56,183 bases of DNA from Bacillus sp. AFS041924 (lineage in GTDB: Bacteria; Bacillota; Bacilli; Bacillales; Bacillaceae_G), in the NCBI RefSeq assembly GCF_002577195.1, contig NZ_NULG01000093.1:1-56183 (forward strand), written 5' to 3'. The translations under genes and the position numbers were made by a program. Shown here one piece after another: positions 17,120 through 28,045 of the stretch. The notes under the pieces were generated by a model that worked only from the letters and a program-made list of their open reading frames with translations, searched no databases and was not told where the DNA came from. Position 1 is the stretch's first letter, and every line of letters begins with the position of its first letter.

Positions 17120-18196
17120 TTGGATTTTGAAATTACATATTTATCGTTTTATGTTGTAACTGTAGAAGGTAAAGGTGAACAATCAGATAAACGATATAAA
17201 CATTTTCAAACAATTGATGAATCAACGTTTGAAGAAAGTGCTTTGAAAGGCTTTTTAGAAGGGGAACTTGAAAGAATTGTTAATCGAAAAGTTGAAAGAC
17301 ATCCAAAATCCGATTCTGTACCTACGAAATTAGGTCACTTTATCGTTGAAGAAGGCTACGCTTTAGACTCAAATCCAAATTATAATTTATTCCAACGTAT
17401 ACGTGATGCAAAATCAATCGAAGAATTTAAGGCAGAAAATGAAACTTTAGTCATTAATTACATTGAAACGAGTGCAGTTCGTGGAGGAGCGTTTTTAGTC
17501 ATTCAAGCGAAACTAAGAAAATATTTTGACGATCCATTCTTATTTGTACTAAAATGCGATTTCGAACCAAAGGTTGCATCCATTTCAGATGAATCTACCC
17601 TTATCAAAACAGTTGAAATGGCCATTACAACAAAAAATATGAAATCGATTCAATACCCTTATATGGAAGAATTAGGGATGATTTCCGAGAGTGAATTAAA
17701 AATCCATCAAGCCTCTCATGCAAGATATTTTGAGGACTTCTTAAAATTTGTATCATATTCTGAATCAATGCCTGAAATTGTTAAAGCCCAAGTAATGGAA
17801 ATGGTTTATGATAAAATTGAAGATGTATTTGAAGAAGAAAGCGTTGAGAGACAACAATTCGATGCAGCAATGGAAGTTTGGGCAGCAAGTCCTAAACGTG
17901 AAATTCAAGAGCATTTTACTCCTAATGAAGTAATCGAAGCAGCGGCACAAATCGTGGAACATACCCCAGAAATTGAATTATCATTTAAAGCTGATCATTT
18001 TTCGGTAAAAGGAATGCTAGCTGATTTTGGTGATAATCTACATATTGCAAAAGTAAACGGTCGATATGTTGTTATTTTAGAAGCCGATACTTTGCAATTT
18101 GAAAAAGGATTTTCTCCGATTGAGTTTTTGAAACCTGATGAGTTAGAAGATGTAATTGAGCGCATTGGCCAGAAAGTGAATATGACTGAATATTGA
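17120..18196 (+). CDS. DUF3900 family protein
   Basis: A soluble 358-residue protein that I match to DUF3900, found in the Bacillus cereus group and relatives and of unknown role. It starts MDFEITYLSFYVV and has a helical middle (KAQVMEMVYDKIEDVFEEES) and a beta-rich C-terminal part (KADHFSVKGMLADFGDN). I choose the TTG at 17120. The upstream GTG at 17111 lies inside the ribosome site AAAAAGGTGAT and would leave no spacing. There are no membrane segments. It is a single gene, closed by a terminator. Confidence 0.75.
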   Translation: MDFEITYLSFYVVTVEGKGEQSDKRYKHFQTIDESTFEESALKGFLEGELERIVNRKVERHPKSDSVPTKLGHFIVEEGYALDSNPNYNLFQRIRDAKSIEEFKAENETLVINYIETSAVRGGAFLVIQAKLRKYFDDPFLFVLKCDFEPKVASISDESTLIKTVEMAITTKNMKSIQYPYMEELGMISESELKIHQASHARYFEDFLKFVSYSESMPEIVKAQVMEMVYDKIEDVFEEESVERQQFDAAMEVWAASPKREIQEHFTPNEVIEAAAQIVEHTPEIELSFKADHFSVKGMLADFGDNLHIAKVNGRYVVILEADTLQFEKGFSPIEFLKPDELEDVIERIGQKVNMTEY

Positions 18197-18227
18197 ACTA
18201 TAGAGAGAACTCATCTAATAAAAAATT

Positions 18228-18265
18228 AAAAGACAGTTGGCTACTATTAGCCTGCTGTCTTTTTG
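18228..18265 (+). terminator. Intrinsic terminator of the DUF3900 gene
   Basis: Arms AAAAGACAG and CTGTCTTTT with an inner GGCT/AGCC stem, followed by TTTTTG. Confidence 0.85.
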
Positions 18266-18583
18266 ATTTAAACTAAACCATCTATGCCTATTTTTTAAAT
18301 TGTACTTTTTTTAATAAGTGGAAGTCCAAAACCATATGGTATGTGTCTCCTATACGTCTAGCAAATATAGACCTTCTCGCTCCTCCTGAACTAATAATCT
18401 CGATTCTCCTCAAGAATATCCTCCCTAGGTAACTATTAAAATTAATAAAGCGATCCTAAGTACCTCTTATTATGTAAAACCTTATCCTTTCTATTTCCGT
18501 CCTGAAATAGCTCACTTGATTATCTTAAAAATTGACACATTCACTGTTAACTTTTTATGAAAGTTTCCTATCTTAATATAGTA
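18266..18583. other. Intergenic region before bioY
   Basis: No clear gene. The minus strand 18288-18431 is an open frame of 47 codons (for example SSGGARRSIFARRIGDTYHM) without a convincing start. This patch is richer in G+C than its surroundings and may be a relic. Confidence 0.35.
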
Positions 18584-18616
18584 TATGTTAACCTAAAAAA
18601 ATATTTAGTTGACATA
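18584..18616 (+). promoter_or_regulatory. BirA operator over the bioY promoter
   Basis: TATGTTAAC (18584-18592) and GTTGACATA (18608-18616) form a dyad with one mismatch, extended inward by CTAAA/TTTAG. This fits the Bacillus BirA operator. It overlaps the -35 box TTGACA (18609-18614); the matching -10 TAATAT is at 18632-18637, with a 17-base spacer. Biotinyl-BirA would block transcription. Confidence 0.85.
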
Positions 18617-18677
18617 TAATTTAAGTTTCATTAATATGATAGTTGTTATCAGAAAATTAACATTAGGAGAATCAACA

Positions 18678-19256
18678 ATGAAAATCAAAGAAATTACATT
18701 TGTAGCAATGTTTGCAGCAGTTATGGGTGTCCTTGGACAAGTTCCTCCAATTATGTTATCCTTTACACCAGTTCCAATTACTTTACAAACGCTAGGGGTT
18801 CTTCTTACTGGTGGAGTGTTAGGTGCAAGATTAGGTGCACTTAGCCAAACAATCTTCTTATTACTAGTTGCTGTAGGTATGCCACTTCTATCAGGTGGAA
18901 GAGGTGGATTTAGTGTATTTGCTGGTCCAAGTGTTGGTTATTTAATATCATGGCCTATTACGGCTTTTGTAATTGGTTATTTATTATCACGTTTTAAAAC
19001 GTTAAAATTAAAATATGTCTTATTGATTAATTTGACTGTTGGTATTCTATTAATCTATTTAATCGGTATTCCAATTCAAGCAGCTATTATGGAAATTCCA
19101 GTTTTTACAGCTGTAAAAATAAGTTTAGTTTATATCCCAGGTGATGTGATAAAAGCGATCCTTGCTTCAATTTTAGTATATAAACTAAGACAGCATCCAG
19201 TTTTTTCAAACTCATTGACAACAAACTATTCAAAGCAATCAGCAAAAAATATATAA
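18678..19256 (+). CDS. bioY: Biotin transporter BioY (YhfU-like)
   Basis: The substrate-binding membrane component of an ECF-type biotin uptake system, 192 residues and about six helices. It has the conserved loop MLSFTPVPITLQTLGVLLTG and GGRGGFSVFAGPSVGYL. I start at the ATG at 18678 after TAGGAGA. A longer frame would overlap the promoter. It is first in the order bioY-yhfT-yhfS, the same set as the Bacillus subtilis yhfUTS operon, which belongs to the BirA regulon. No ECF ATPases are nearby, so it would use shared ones or act alone. Confidence 0.95.
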   Translation: MKIKEITFVAMFAAVMGVLGQVPPIMLSFTPVPITLQTLGVLLTGGVLGARLGALSQTIFLLLVAVGMPLLSGGRGGFSVFAGPSVGYLISWPITAFVIGYLLSRFKTLKLKYVLLINLTVGILLIYLIGIPIQAAIMEIPVFTAVKISLVYIPGDVIKAILASILVYKLRQHPVFSNSLTTNYSKQSAKNI

Positions 19257-19263
19257 TTCGTTT

Positions 19264-19290
19264 GGGACACTTTTTTCGTGTCTCTTTTTT
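19264..19290 (+). terminator. Terminator-like hairpin between bioY and yhfT
   Basis: GGGACAC and GTGTCTC (one G-T pair) around six T and C, followed by six T. It probably reduces rather than abolishes transcription into yhfT. Confidence 0.6.
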
Positions 19291-19306
19291 ATAGGGGTGA
19301 TTTAGA

Positions 19307-20773
19307 ATGGCAAATATTACAGAAACTTATCAGAAATTCGCTACATTATCGCCTAACAAAATTGCGATACATACTAGTATTCAACAAATTACTTATAATG
19401 AATGGCATCAATTAATTAACCAAACCGCTAATTGGCTACATACTCAACCTTCAGATACGAAAACAATAGGGATTCTTTTACCAAATGGGATCCCTTTCTT
19501 GCAAATGTTTGCAGGAGCTTGTAAGGCTGGTTGGATTGCCGCTCCGTTTGATATGAAATGGAATTTAGCGGATTTAGAAAAACGAGTAAAACTTTCGAAT
19601 CCCTCAATTATTGTTACGACAAGTGAAATTTACAATAAGTTTAATTCACAAATTCCAAATTTGAAACCAATGGATGAATGCTTGCAAGAAATCGCAAATT
19701 ACGATTCTCTTTCTTCAATAGAATTGGAAGAGAATTTGCCTTTTTATGTTGGATTTACTTCTGGTACAACGGGAAGCCCAAAAGCTTTTATTCGTTCTCA
19801 AGATTCATGGGTAGCTAGCTTTGATTGTAATCGGTTTGACTTTGGATTGGATGAATCAGATCAAACGCTTATACCCGGAGCATTAATTCATTCTCACTTT
19901 CTTTATGGTGCTATAAGTAGTTTATATTTAGGTGGAACCGTTTATCTTTTAGAAAAATTTTCACCTAAAACCGTATTACAAATGATAGATTCCTCACCAC
20001 TTTCCACAATTTATGTTGTTCCGACAATGATTGAAGCATTATTAAGAGAAGGAATTCAAGTCAATAAATCTATAAAAATCCTTTCTTCCGGTGCAAAATG
20101 GACTGAAAAATCTAAAATAGAGTTTCGTCAATTGTTTCCTGAAATGACAATATACGAATTTTTTGGGGCTAGTGAACTAAGCTTCATCACCGTTTTATCT
20201 GATCCAGATGGTATTGAAAAGGTAAAAACGGTTGGAAAACCTTGTTATGGTGTAGAAATACAAATTCGTCGTCAAAATCAAGAATTGGCTAAAGCGAATG
20301 AAACCGGAAAAATATATGTCAGAAGTAAGTATATAATAAATGGTTACTTTGAAGAAAATGAGCGCGTGATTCACTCAATCCAGGACGAAGACGGTTGGGC
20401 TACTGTTCATGATATGGGTTATATTGATGAAGAAGGCTTCTTGACAATAAATGGACGAGAAAAAAATATGATTCTTTATGGAGGAATTAATATTTTTCCT
20501 GAAGAAATCGAAAAAGTCATTTCTCTTCATCCGAGTGTTGAAGAAGTTGCCGTTATTGGACTTTCTGACCAGTATTGGGGTCAGATTGTGACTGCTGTAA
20601 TTACTGGGCAATGCACTTCTTTTGAGTTGAAAAAATTTTGCAAGACATACTTATCTTCTTATAAAATCCCACGCAAATGGTTTTTTCAAAATGAAATGCC
20701 GTATACAACAAGCGGTAAAATTGCGCGTGCTGAGTTAATTAAACAAATAGAATTGCAGGTGACTAAACATTAA
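19307..20773 (+). CDS. yhfT: Acyl-CoA ligase YhfT-like
   Basis: A 488-residue AMP-forming acyl-CoA synthetase of the ANL superfamily: the P-loop-like motif FTSGTTGSPKAFIRS at about 150, YEFFGASE about 285, the hinge region YIDEEGFLTINGREKNMILYGG about 380, and the C-terminal Lys in TTSGKIAR. It activates a carboxylate with ATP and CoA. By position it matches B. subtilis yhfT in the BirA-controlled yhfUTS operon, so a link to fatty-acid or pimelate supply for biotin is plausible but unproved. ATG after AGGGGTGA. Its TAA stop overlaps the proposed ATT start of yhfS. Confidence 0.9.
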   Translation: MANITETYQKFATLSPNKIAIHTSIQQITYNEWHQLINQTANWLHTQPSDTKTIGILLPNGIPFLQMFAGACKAGWIAAPFDMKWNLADLEKRVKLSNPSIIVTTSEIYNKFNSQIPNLKPMDECLQEIANYDSLSSIELEENLPFYVGFTSGTTGSPKAFIRSQDSWVASFDCNRFDFGLDESDQTLIPGALIHSHFLYGAISSLYLGGTVYLLEKFSPKTVLQMIDSSPLSTIYVVPTMIEALLREGIQVNKSIKILSSGAKWTEKSKIEFRQLFPEMTIYEFFGASELSFITVLSDPDGIEKVKTVGKPCYGVEIQIRRQNQELAKANETGKIYVRSKYIINGYFEENERVIHSIQDEDGWATVHDMGYIDEEGFLTINGREKNMILYGGINIFPEEIEKVISLHPSVEEVAVIGLSDQYWGQIVTAVITGQCTSFELKKFCKTYLSSYKIPRKWFFQNEMPYTTSGKIARAELIKQIELQVTKH

Positions 20774-21869
20774 AAGAGCTGTCATTGTCAAAGCAAAGCG
20801 AACACCAATCGGAAAAGTCGGTGGTATCTTAAAAGATTATCAACCACATGGGCTTGCGGCTCCATTACTCAAGCAGTTGGCAAATGGATTGGAAAATCAG
20901 ATTGATGACATCATTTTAGGAAATGTAGTAGGTCCAGGTGGGAATGTGGCTCGCGTTTCTGCATTAGAAGCAGACCTTCCCCTTTTTGTCCCAGGAGTTA
21001 CAATTGATCGTCAATGTAGTGCCGGATTAGAAGCAATTCGAATGGCTTGTTATTTAGTTCAAGGTGGGGCTGGAAACTGCTATATTGCTGGAGGTGTTGA
21101 AAGTACTAGTACCTCCCCGTTTCCTTCAAAAGCGAGATTTGCTCCTGATAAAATTGGTGATCCAGATATGGGTATCGCAGCGGAAAATGTAGCTGAAAAA
21201 TATTCTATTTCAAAAGAAACTCAAGATCAATATGCTCTACTAAGTTATACAAGAAGCTGGGAATCACATAGCAAAGGAGATTTCAATCAAGAGATTATTC
21301 CAATTGGTGATTACGCTCAGGATGAAGTATTTTCTAAAAAAAGAAAAATGGAAGAACTTTTAAAAAGAGCAAATCCTGTATTTAAAAAGAACGGTACTGT
21401 TACAGCGGCAAACAGTTGTGGAATTCATGATGGAGCATCTGCAGTATTAGTTATGGAAGAAAATGTGGCTATAAAAAACGGGTTAAAGCCTGTATTACGA
21501 TTTGTGGATAGTCAAGTTTCTGGCGTGCATCCGAATTATCCAGGTGCAGCTCCAATCCCTGCTATTCAAGACTTATTAACGAGAAACAATTTAACTGTTG
21601 CAGATATTGATCTTTTTGAAATAAATGAGGCATTTTCATCTAAAATAATAGCTTGTTCTAATGAACTATCCATCCCTACCTCCAAATTAAATGTATGTGG
21701 TGGAGCATTATCGATCGGCCATCCTTATGGAGCCTCTGGAAGTATCCTGATTACAAGACTTTTCTATGAAGCACAAAGAAGAAAACAGCTAGACATGAAT
21801 TATGTTTTGGCTGCAATTGGAAGTGGTGGTGGAATCGGATTAGCTGTCTTATTCGAGGTCATAAAATAA
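20769..21869 (+). CDS. yhfS: Thiolase-family protein YhfS-like, ATT start
   Basis: A thiolase-fold enzyme expected to act on acyl-CoA. Family features are IDRQCSAGLEAI with the nucleophile Cys83, FEINEAFSSK, and ALSIGHPYGASGS with its His. The second cysteine of classical thiolases (usually C-I-G-G-G) is Gly here (IGSGGGIG), so a full condensation/thiolysis cycle is doubtful. The conserved N-terminal strand RAVIVKAKRTPIGKVGG lies upstream of the first ATG/GTG/TTG in frame (TTG at 20877). A TGA at 20760-20762 leaves ATT at 20769 as the only plausible start, six bases after AGGTGA. With it the protein is 366 residues. It overlaps the yhfT stop. Confidence 0.85.
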   Translation: MKRAVIVKAKRTPIGKVGGILKDYQPHGLAAPLLKQLANGLENQIDDIILGNVVGPGGNVARVSALEADLPLFVPGVTIDRQCSAGLEAIRMACYLVQGGAGNCYIAGGVESTSTSPFPSKARFAPDKIGDPDMGIAAENVAEKYSISKETQDQYALLSYTRSWESHSKGDFNQEIIPIGDYAQDEVFSKKRKMEELLKRANPVFKKNGTVTAANSCGIHDGASAVLVMEENVAIKNGLKPVLRFVDSQVSGVHPNYPGAAPIPAIQDLLTRNNLTVADIDLFEINEAFSSKIIACSNELSIPTSKLNVCGGALSIGHPYGASGSILITRLFYEAQRRKQLDMNYVLAAIGSGGGIGLAVLFEVIK

Positions 21870-21916
21870 AAATAAAGAATTTTAAACAAATAAGAAATAT
21901 AAAGCGAGGAAGAAGT

Positions 21917-22225
21917 ATGAAAGTAATGGGTTCGATCGATAACCATACACGTTGCAAACATTACCATACAGAAAAAGATATTATTGCTATTAAATTCAAG
22001 TGCTGTGACACATACTTTGGATGTTTTTATTGCCATGAGGAAAGCACAAATCATGAACCAATAGTCTGGAGTAAAAACGAATGGGCAACAAAAGCAATTC
22101 TTTGCGGTAACTGTCATGAAGAATTAACGATTCAAGAATATCGAGATAGCAACTATAAATGTCCAAAATGTGAATCAGATTTTAATCCTGGGTGCAAAAA
22201 CCATTATCATTTGTATTTTGAATGA
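21917..22225 (+). CDS. CHY zinc-finger protein
   Basis: A 102-residue protein with the CHY-type zinc-finger pattern: TRCKHYHTEKDIIAIKFKCC, then GCFYCHEE, ILCGNCHEEL and YKCPKCESDF with GCKNHYH. The paired Cys and His residues should bind three zinc ions. The bacterial members are not well studied; a redox or protein-binding role is possible. It lies 47 bases after yhfS on the same strand and has its own GCGAGGAAG ribosome site; a terminator follows. Confidence 0.9.
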   Translation: MKVMGSIDNHTRCKHYHTEKDIIAIKFKCCDTYFGCFYCHEESTNHEPIVWSKNEWATKAILCGNCHEELTIQEYRDSNYKCPKCESDFNPGCKNHYHLYFE

Positions 22226-22253
22226 AATTAGAATATCTTCCCATCTTTTGTAT

Positions 22254-22284
22254 AGGAGCTGAATAATTCAGCTCCTTATTTTTG
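22254..22284 (+). terminator. Intrinsic terminator of the CHY gene
   Basis: Arms AGGAGCTGAA and TTCAGCTCCT around TAA, followed by a T-rich tail. Confidence 0.8.
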
Positions 22285-22337
22285 TTTTCATCTTTCAAAA
22301 GAAGGTTTTGTATTCCTCCTTTTTTACAATCTTTTAG

Positions 22338-22955
22338 TTACGATTGTGTTTGAAGAGCAACTCTCAAACCCAATCCAATATACACGAACCCAATCATTCT
22401 TCCCATCCATTTTGGTCCTTTTGTGTTTTTGCTAAAGATTTTTTTACTGATGACACTTGATAAAAGTACTAATAAAGTTGTGTATAAAATACTAAGTAGT
22501 ACAAATGTTAACCCCAAAGTTAACAGCTGGAAGAATACGGATTGGCCATTATGTTGAACAAATTGTGGTAAAAGAGCTAAGAAAAATAATGCAGTTTTAG
22601 GGTTTAATACTTCTATCAGTACAGCTTGGCGAAATGAAAGTTTACTATTTATTTCTTTTTGTACAGTCGTTTTTTTACTAGTTTTAGATTTTCTTATAAG
22701 TGCAGTAATCCCCAAGTAAAATAAATAGGCAGCCCCTAAATATTTCACGACTTCAAAAGCAAATGCTGAAGTCATTAAAATCGCAGAAAGCCCAAAAACT
22801 GATGCACAAGTGTGAATCAAATCACCAACAGCGATTCCGACCCCCGTTAATATTCCATTCCATTTCCCACCCTTCATTGTTTGCGATAATGTTAATATTA
22901 CAGCTGGACCTGGTATCAAAAATAACGTTAAAACTACTAAAATGAATGAAAGCAT
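22338..22955 (-). CDS. LysE/RhtB-family amino acid exporter
   Basis: A 205-residue membrane exporter of six helices. The start MLSFILVVLTLFLIPGPAVI holds the PGPA motif of the LysE/RhtB superfamily, and LIEVLNPKTALFFLALLPQF is the second family signature. RhtB proteins export homoserine, threonine or related compounds; the substrate is unknown here. ATG after GAGGAG. It is a single gene, convergent with the CHY gene. Confidence 0.92.
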   Translation of the reverse strand: MLSFILVVLTLFLIPGPAVILTLSQTMKGGKWNGILTGVGIAVGDLIHTCASVFGLSAILMTSAFAFEVVKYLGAAYLFYLGITALIRKSKTSKKTTVQKEINSKLSFRQAVLIEVLNPKTALFFLALLPQFVQHNGQSVFFQLLTLGLTFVLLSILYTTLLVLLSSVISKKIFSKNTKGPKWMGRMIGFVYIGLGLRVALQTQS

Positions 22956-23044
22956 TACGATGCACTCCTCTCGTTATTTTTTAGCCTATTATACACCATT
23001 TTTTTGTAGTAATTACCTAAAACTACCATTATTTCAAATATAAT

Positions 23045-23078
23045 AAGCCGATTTCCACAATTAGAAAATCGGCTTTTC
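23045..23078 (-). terminator. Intrinsic terminator of rph
   Basis: Arms AAGCCGATTT and AAATCGGCTT around an 11-base loop, with a T-rich tail on the minus strand. Confidence 0.75.
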
Positions 23079-23095
23079 TGCTATTTCTTATCAAA

Positions 23096-25720
<2,625 letters not shown>

Positions 25721-25732
25721 CTAACCTTTAAT

Positions 25733-25757
25733 GTTCTATTGATTTTATCAGTAGAAC
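25733..25757 (-). promoter_or_regulatory. Inverted repeat upstream of rph
   Basis: GTTCTATTGA and TCAGTAGAAC (one mismatch) with a five-base centre, about 25 bases before the rph start codon. It may be an operator or a leader hairpin. It does not match the actinobacterial rifamycin-associated element as I remember it. Confidence 0.45.
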
Positions 25758-25856
25758 ACAGTAATATAAAGTCTATTTTAGCCATTTTTTTTATGGTATA
25801 ATTAAAGTAGGGAGAGTTTGTAAAAAAATCAAATGAACTTTACTAATATACATAAT

Positions 25857-25888
25857 AAAAAAGCACAGAATTAAATCTGTGCTTTTTA
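25857..25888 (-). terminator. Intrinsic terminator of the ABC exporter gene
   Basis: Arms AAAAGCACAGA and TCTGTGCTTTT with A/T runs on both sides. Confidence 0.85.
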
Positions 25889-25906
25889 CTATGTTAACCA
25901 ACCAAT

Positions 25907-27748
25907 CTATTGTTCAATTGACGCAATTGCTTTTCTACCAAATTGTTTATTATAAAGTTCTTTATATAATCCATTTTGCAGCAACAACTCTTCATTTTTC
26001 CCTTCTTCTACAATTTGACCATCTTTTAATACAATGATGTGATCCGCGGCCATAATCGTTGAAAGGCGATGAGCAATAACAATTGATGTTTTATTTTTTA
26101 ATAATCCCTGTATTGCACTTTGAATATAAAATTCAGATAAAGTATCTAATGATGAAGTTGCTTCATCAAGAATAATGATTTCTGGATTTTTTAATAATAC
26201 ACGAGCGATTGAAATTCGTTGTTTTTCCCCTCCAGAAAGTTTAATCCCTCTGTTTCCTACTATCGTCTCATAACCATTTGGTAATTCCATTATGAAATCA
26301 TGAATATACGCAGCCTTACAAGCATTCGTAATTTCTTCATCTGATGCTTCAGGCTTTGCATATAATAAATTTTCTTTAATCGTTCCATTAAATAAATAGC
26401 TATCTTGTGTTACAAGACCTATATGAGAACGTAAAGATTCTAGCGTGAATTCTCTAATATCACGATCGCCAATTTTTATTGAACCTAAAGTATAATCATA
26501 CAGACGTGGAATTAAGTTGGTAATGGTTGTTTTACCTGCGCCACTAGGTCCTACTAAAGCAGTCATCGTACCGGATGGAGCAATAAAGGAAATATTCTGT
26601 AAAGCAGTTTTATCTTTTTGATAGGAAAAACAAACTTCATTAAATTCAATATCTAAATGAGAAACATTCATTTCAGTCGCATCATCACGATCTTTAATGG
26701 TTATTTTCATATCATAATATTCAAAAATACGTTCAAATAAGGCAATAGAACTTATAATATTAACATATAGATTTGTTAATTGTCCAACTGGACCGTATAA
26801 ACGACCAAGTAATGCAACAAAGCTGATAATAGCCCCGACCGTAATCTGACCTTGTATAAATAAAAATCCACCAACTAAATAAATGAGCATTGGGCCGATA
26901 CTAGTAAAGGTTGATAAAATCATCATAAACCAGCGACCTGCCATAGATTCCTTTATTTTAAGATTTGTAGCCTGTACATTAATATCATCAAAATTTTGAA
27001 ATTCCTTTTGTTCTTTTGTAAAAAGCTTCATTAATAAGTAACCACTAATATTTAATGTTTCTTGAATAATATGATTTTGCTCACTAGTTTTTTCCTGTGT
27101 CTGTTTCGAAATACTCCAACGGACATTCCCCATTTTACGAGTCGGAAGAATAAATAACGGTACAATAATTAATCCGACTATTCCAAGCTTCCAATTCATT
27201 ATTAACAAAGCTGAAGCGGTAGAAATAAGTATGAATAAATTGTTAGCGAAACTCACAATTGTACTATCAAAAACAGCTTTAACACCAGAAATATCACTCG
27301 TCATTCTGGTGATCACTTCACCTTGTTTTACGTTCGAATAAAATTGGAGTGGCATTTGTTGTAATTGTCGATACATTTGGTTTCTCATATCGTAAATAAT
27401 TTTTTGGGCAACATATGCATTTAAATAATTTTGCCATACACCCAATAGCTCTGAAATAATCGTCGTACTAAGTGAGGCCAGTACGAGATAAATTAGAAGA
27501 CTTAAATCTTTATTTGGTAAGGCTGTATCTACAATATGTTGAATAATAATAGGCGGTAAAATGCCTAGTACAGATGTAATTAATAAAATAAGTACAACAA
27601 GTACTGTTTGTTTCCAATACGGAATAAAATATTTAGCAATTCTAAGCAGTATTGCCTTTGAAATATTTGGTTTTTTGGCGTTTTCATCAAATTTCATTCG
27701 CCCAAAACCATGGGGACCCATTGGAGGTCCACCACCCCATCCTGACAT
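25907..27748 (-). CDS. ABC exporter, fused permease-ATPase
   Basis: A 613-residue half-transporter of the multidrug/lipid type. It has a Gly/Pro/His-rich start (MSGWGGGPPMGPHGFG), six helices (about 30-320), then an ATPase with Walker A GPSGAGKTT, signature LSGGEKQR, Walker B IIILDEATS and the H-loop IAHRLST. It would act as a dimer exporting drugs or lipids; the substrate is unknown. ATG after AGGAGG. Upstream on the same strand is a decayed MarR-family gene (27802-27979), probably its former repressor, so it may now be constitutive. Confidence 0.93.
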   Translation of the reverse strand: MSGWGGGPPMGPHGFGRMKFDENAKKPNISKAILLRIAKYFIPYWKQTVLVVLILLITSVLGILPPIIIQHIVDTALPNKDLSLLIYLVLASLSTTIISELLGVWQNYLNAYVAQKIIYDMRNQMYRQLQQMPLQFYSNVKQGEVITRMTSDISGVKAVFDSTIVSFANNLFILISTASALLIMNWKLGIVGLIIVPLFILPTRKMGNVRWSISKQTQEKTSEQNHIIQETLNISGYLLMKLFTKEQKEFQNFDDINVQATNLKIKESMAGRWFMMILSTFTSIGPMLIYLVGGFLFIQGQITVGAIISFVALLGRLYGPVGQLTNLYVNIISSIALFERIFEYYDMKITIKDRDDATEMNVSHLDIEFNEVCFSYQKDKTALQNISFIAPSGTMTALVGPSGAGKTTITNLIPRLYDYTLGSIKIGDRDIREFTLESLRSHIGLVTQDSYLFNGTIKENLLYAKPEASDEEITNACKAAYIHDFIMELPNGYETIVGNRGIKLSGGEKQRISIARVLLKNPEIIILDEATSSLDTLSEFYIQSAIQGLLKNKTSIVIAHRLSTIMAADHIIVLKDGQIVEEGKNEELLLQNGLYKELYNKQFGRKAIASIEQ

Positions 27749-27801
27749 AAATAAACTTCCTCCTTATTTCGAACAATTAGTTTGTTCATTTCATAAATCA
27801 G

Positions 27802-27979
27802 TTAAAATATTTTTTGCATGTCTATAAGTATATTAAGCTCATTCATCGAAAATTGTTCCAGTGAATTTGCTAAACTCTTATAGGCTTTTTGATTCTTCCC
27901 GATAACGCTGACATAACAGTTCACCATCTGGTGTTAAAAATAATTGAGTTCCCTGCGATGTATTTGTGCAATTAAAAAT
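27802..27979 (-). pseudogene. MarR-family regulator relic
   Basis: The minus strand reads TSQGTQLFLTPDGELLCQRY then REESKSL and a stop. One base out of frame it continues AYKSLANSLEQFSMNELNIL and DMQKIF before a stop. This is the wing and C-terminal helix region of a MarR regulator, split by a frameshift and lacking its N-terminal half. It sits directly upstream of the ABC exporter gene on the same strand. Confidence 0.7.
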
Positions 27980-27986
27980 TGTTAAT

Positions 27987-28021
27987 AAAAAAATGCTGTA
28001 GGTTTTGCCCTACAGCATTTT
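27987..28021. terminator. Bidirectional intrinsic terminator
   Basis: Arms AAAATGCTGTAGG and CCTACAGCATTTT with flanking A/T runs; it ends the LysE-type gene and isolates it from the MarR relic. Confidence 0.85.
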
Positions 28022-28045
28022 CTTATTAATATATTGAAATTTATA

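Noticed and set aside
18609-18677. Longer BioY start at 18609
   Set aside because: It would put the start codon inside the -35 box and BirA operator; ATG 18678 has a good ribosome site.
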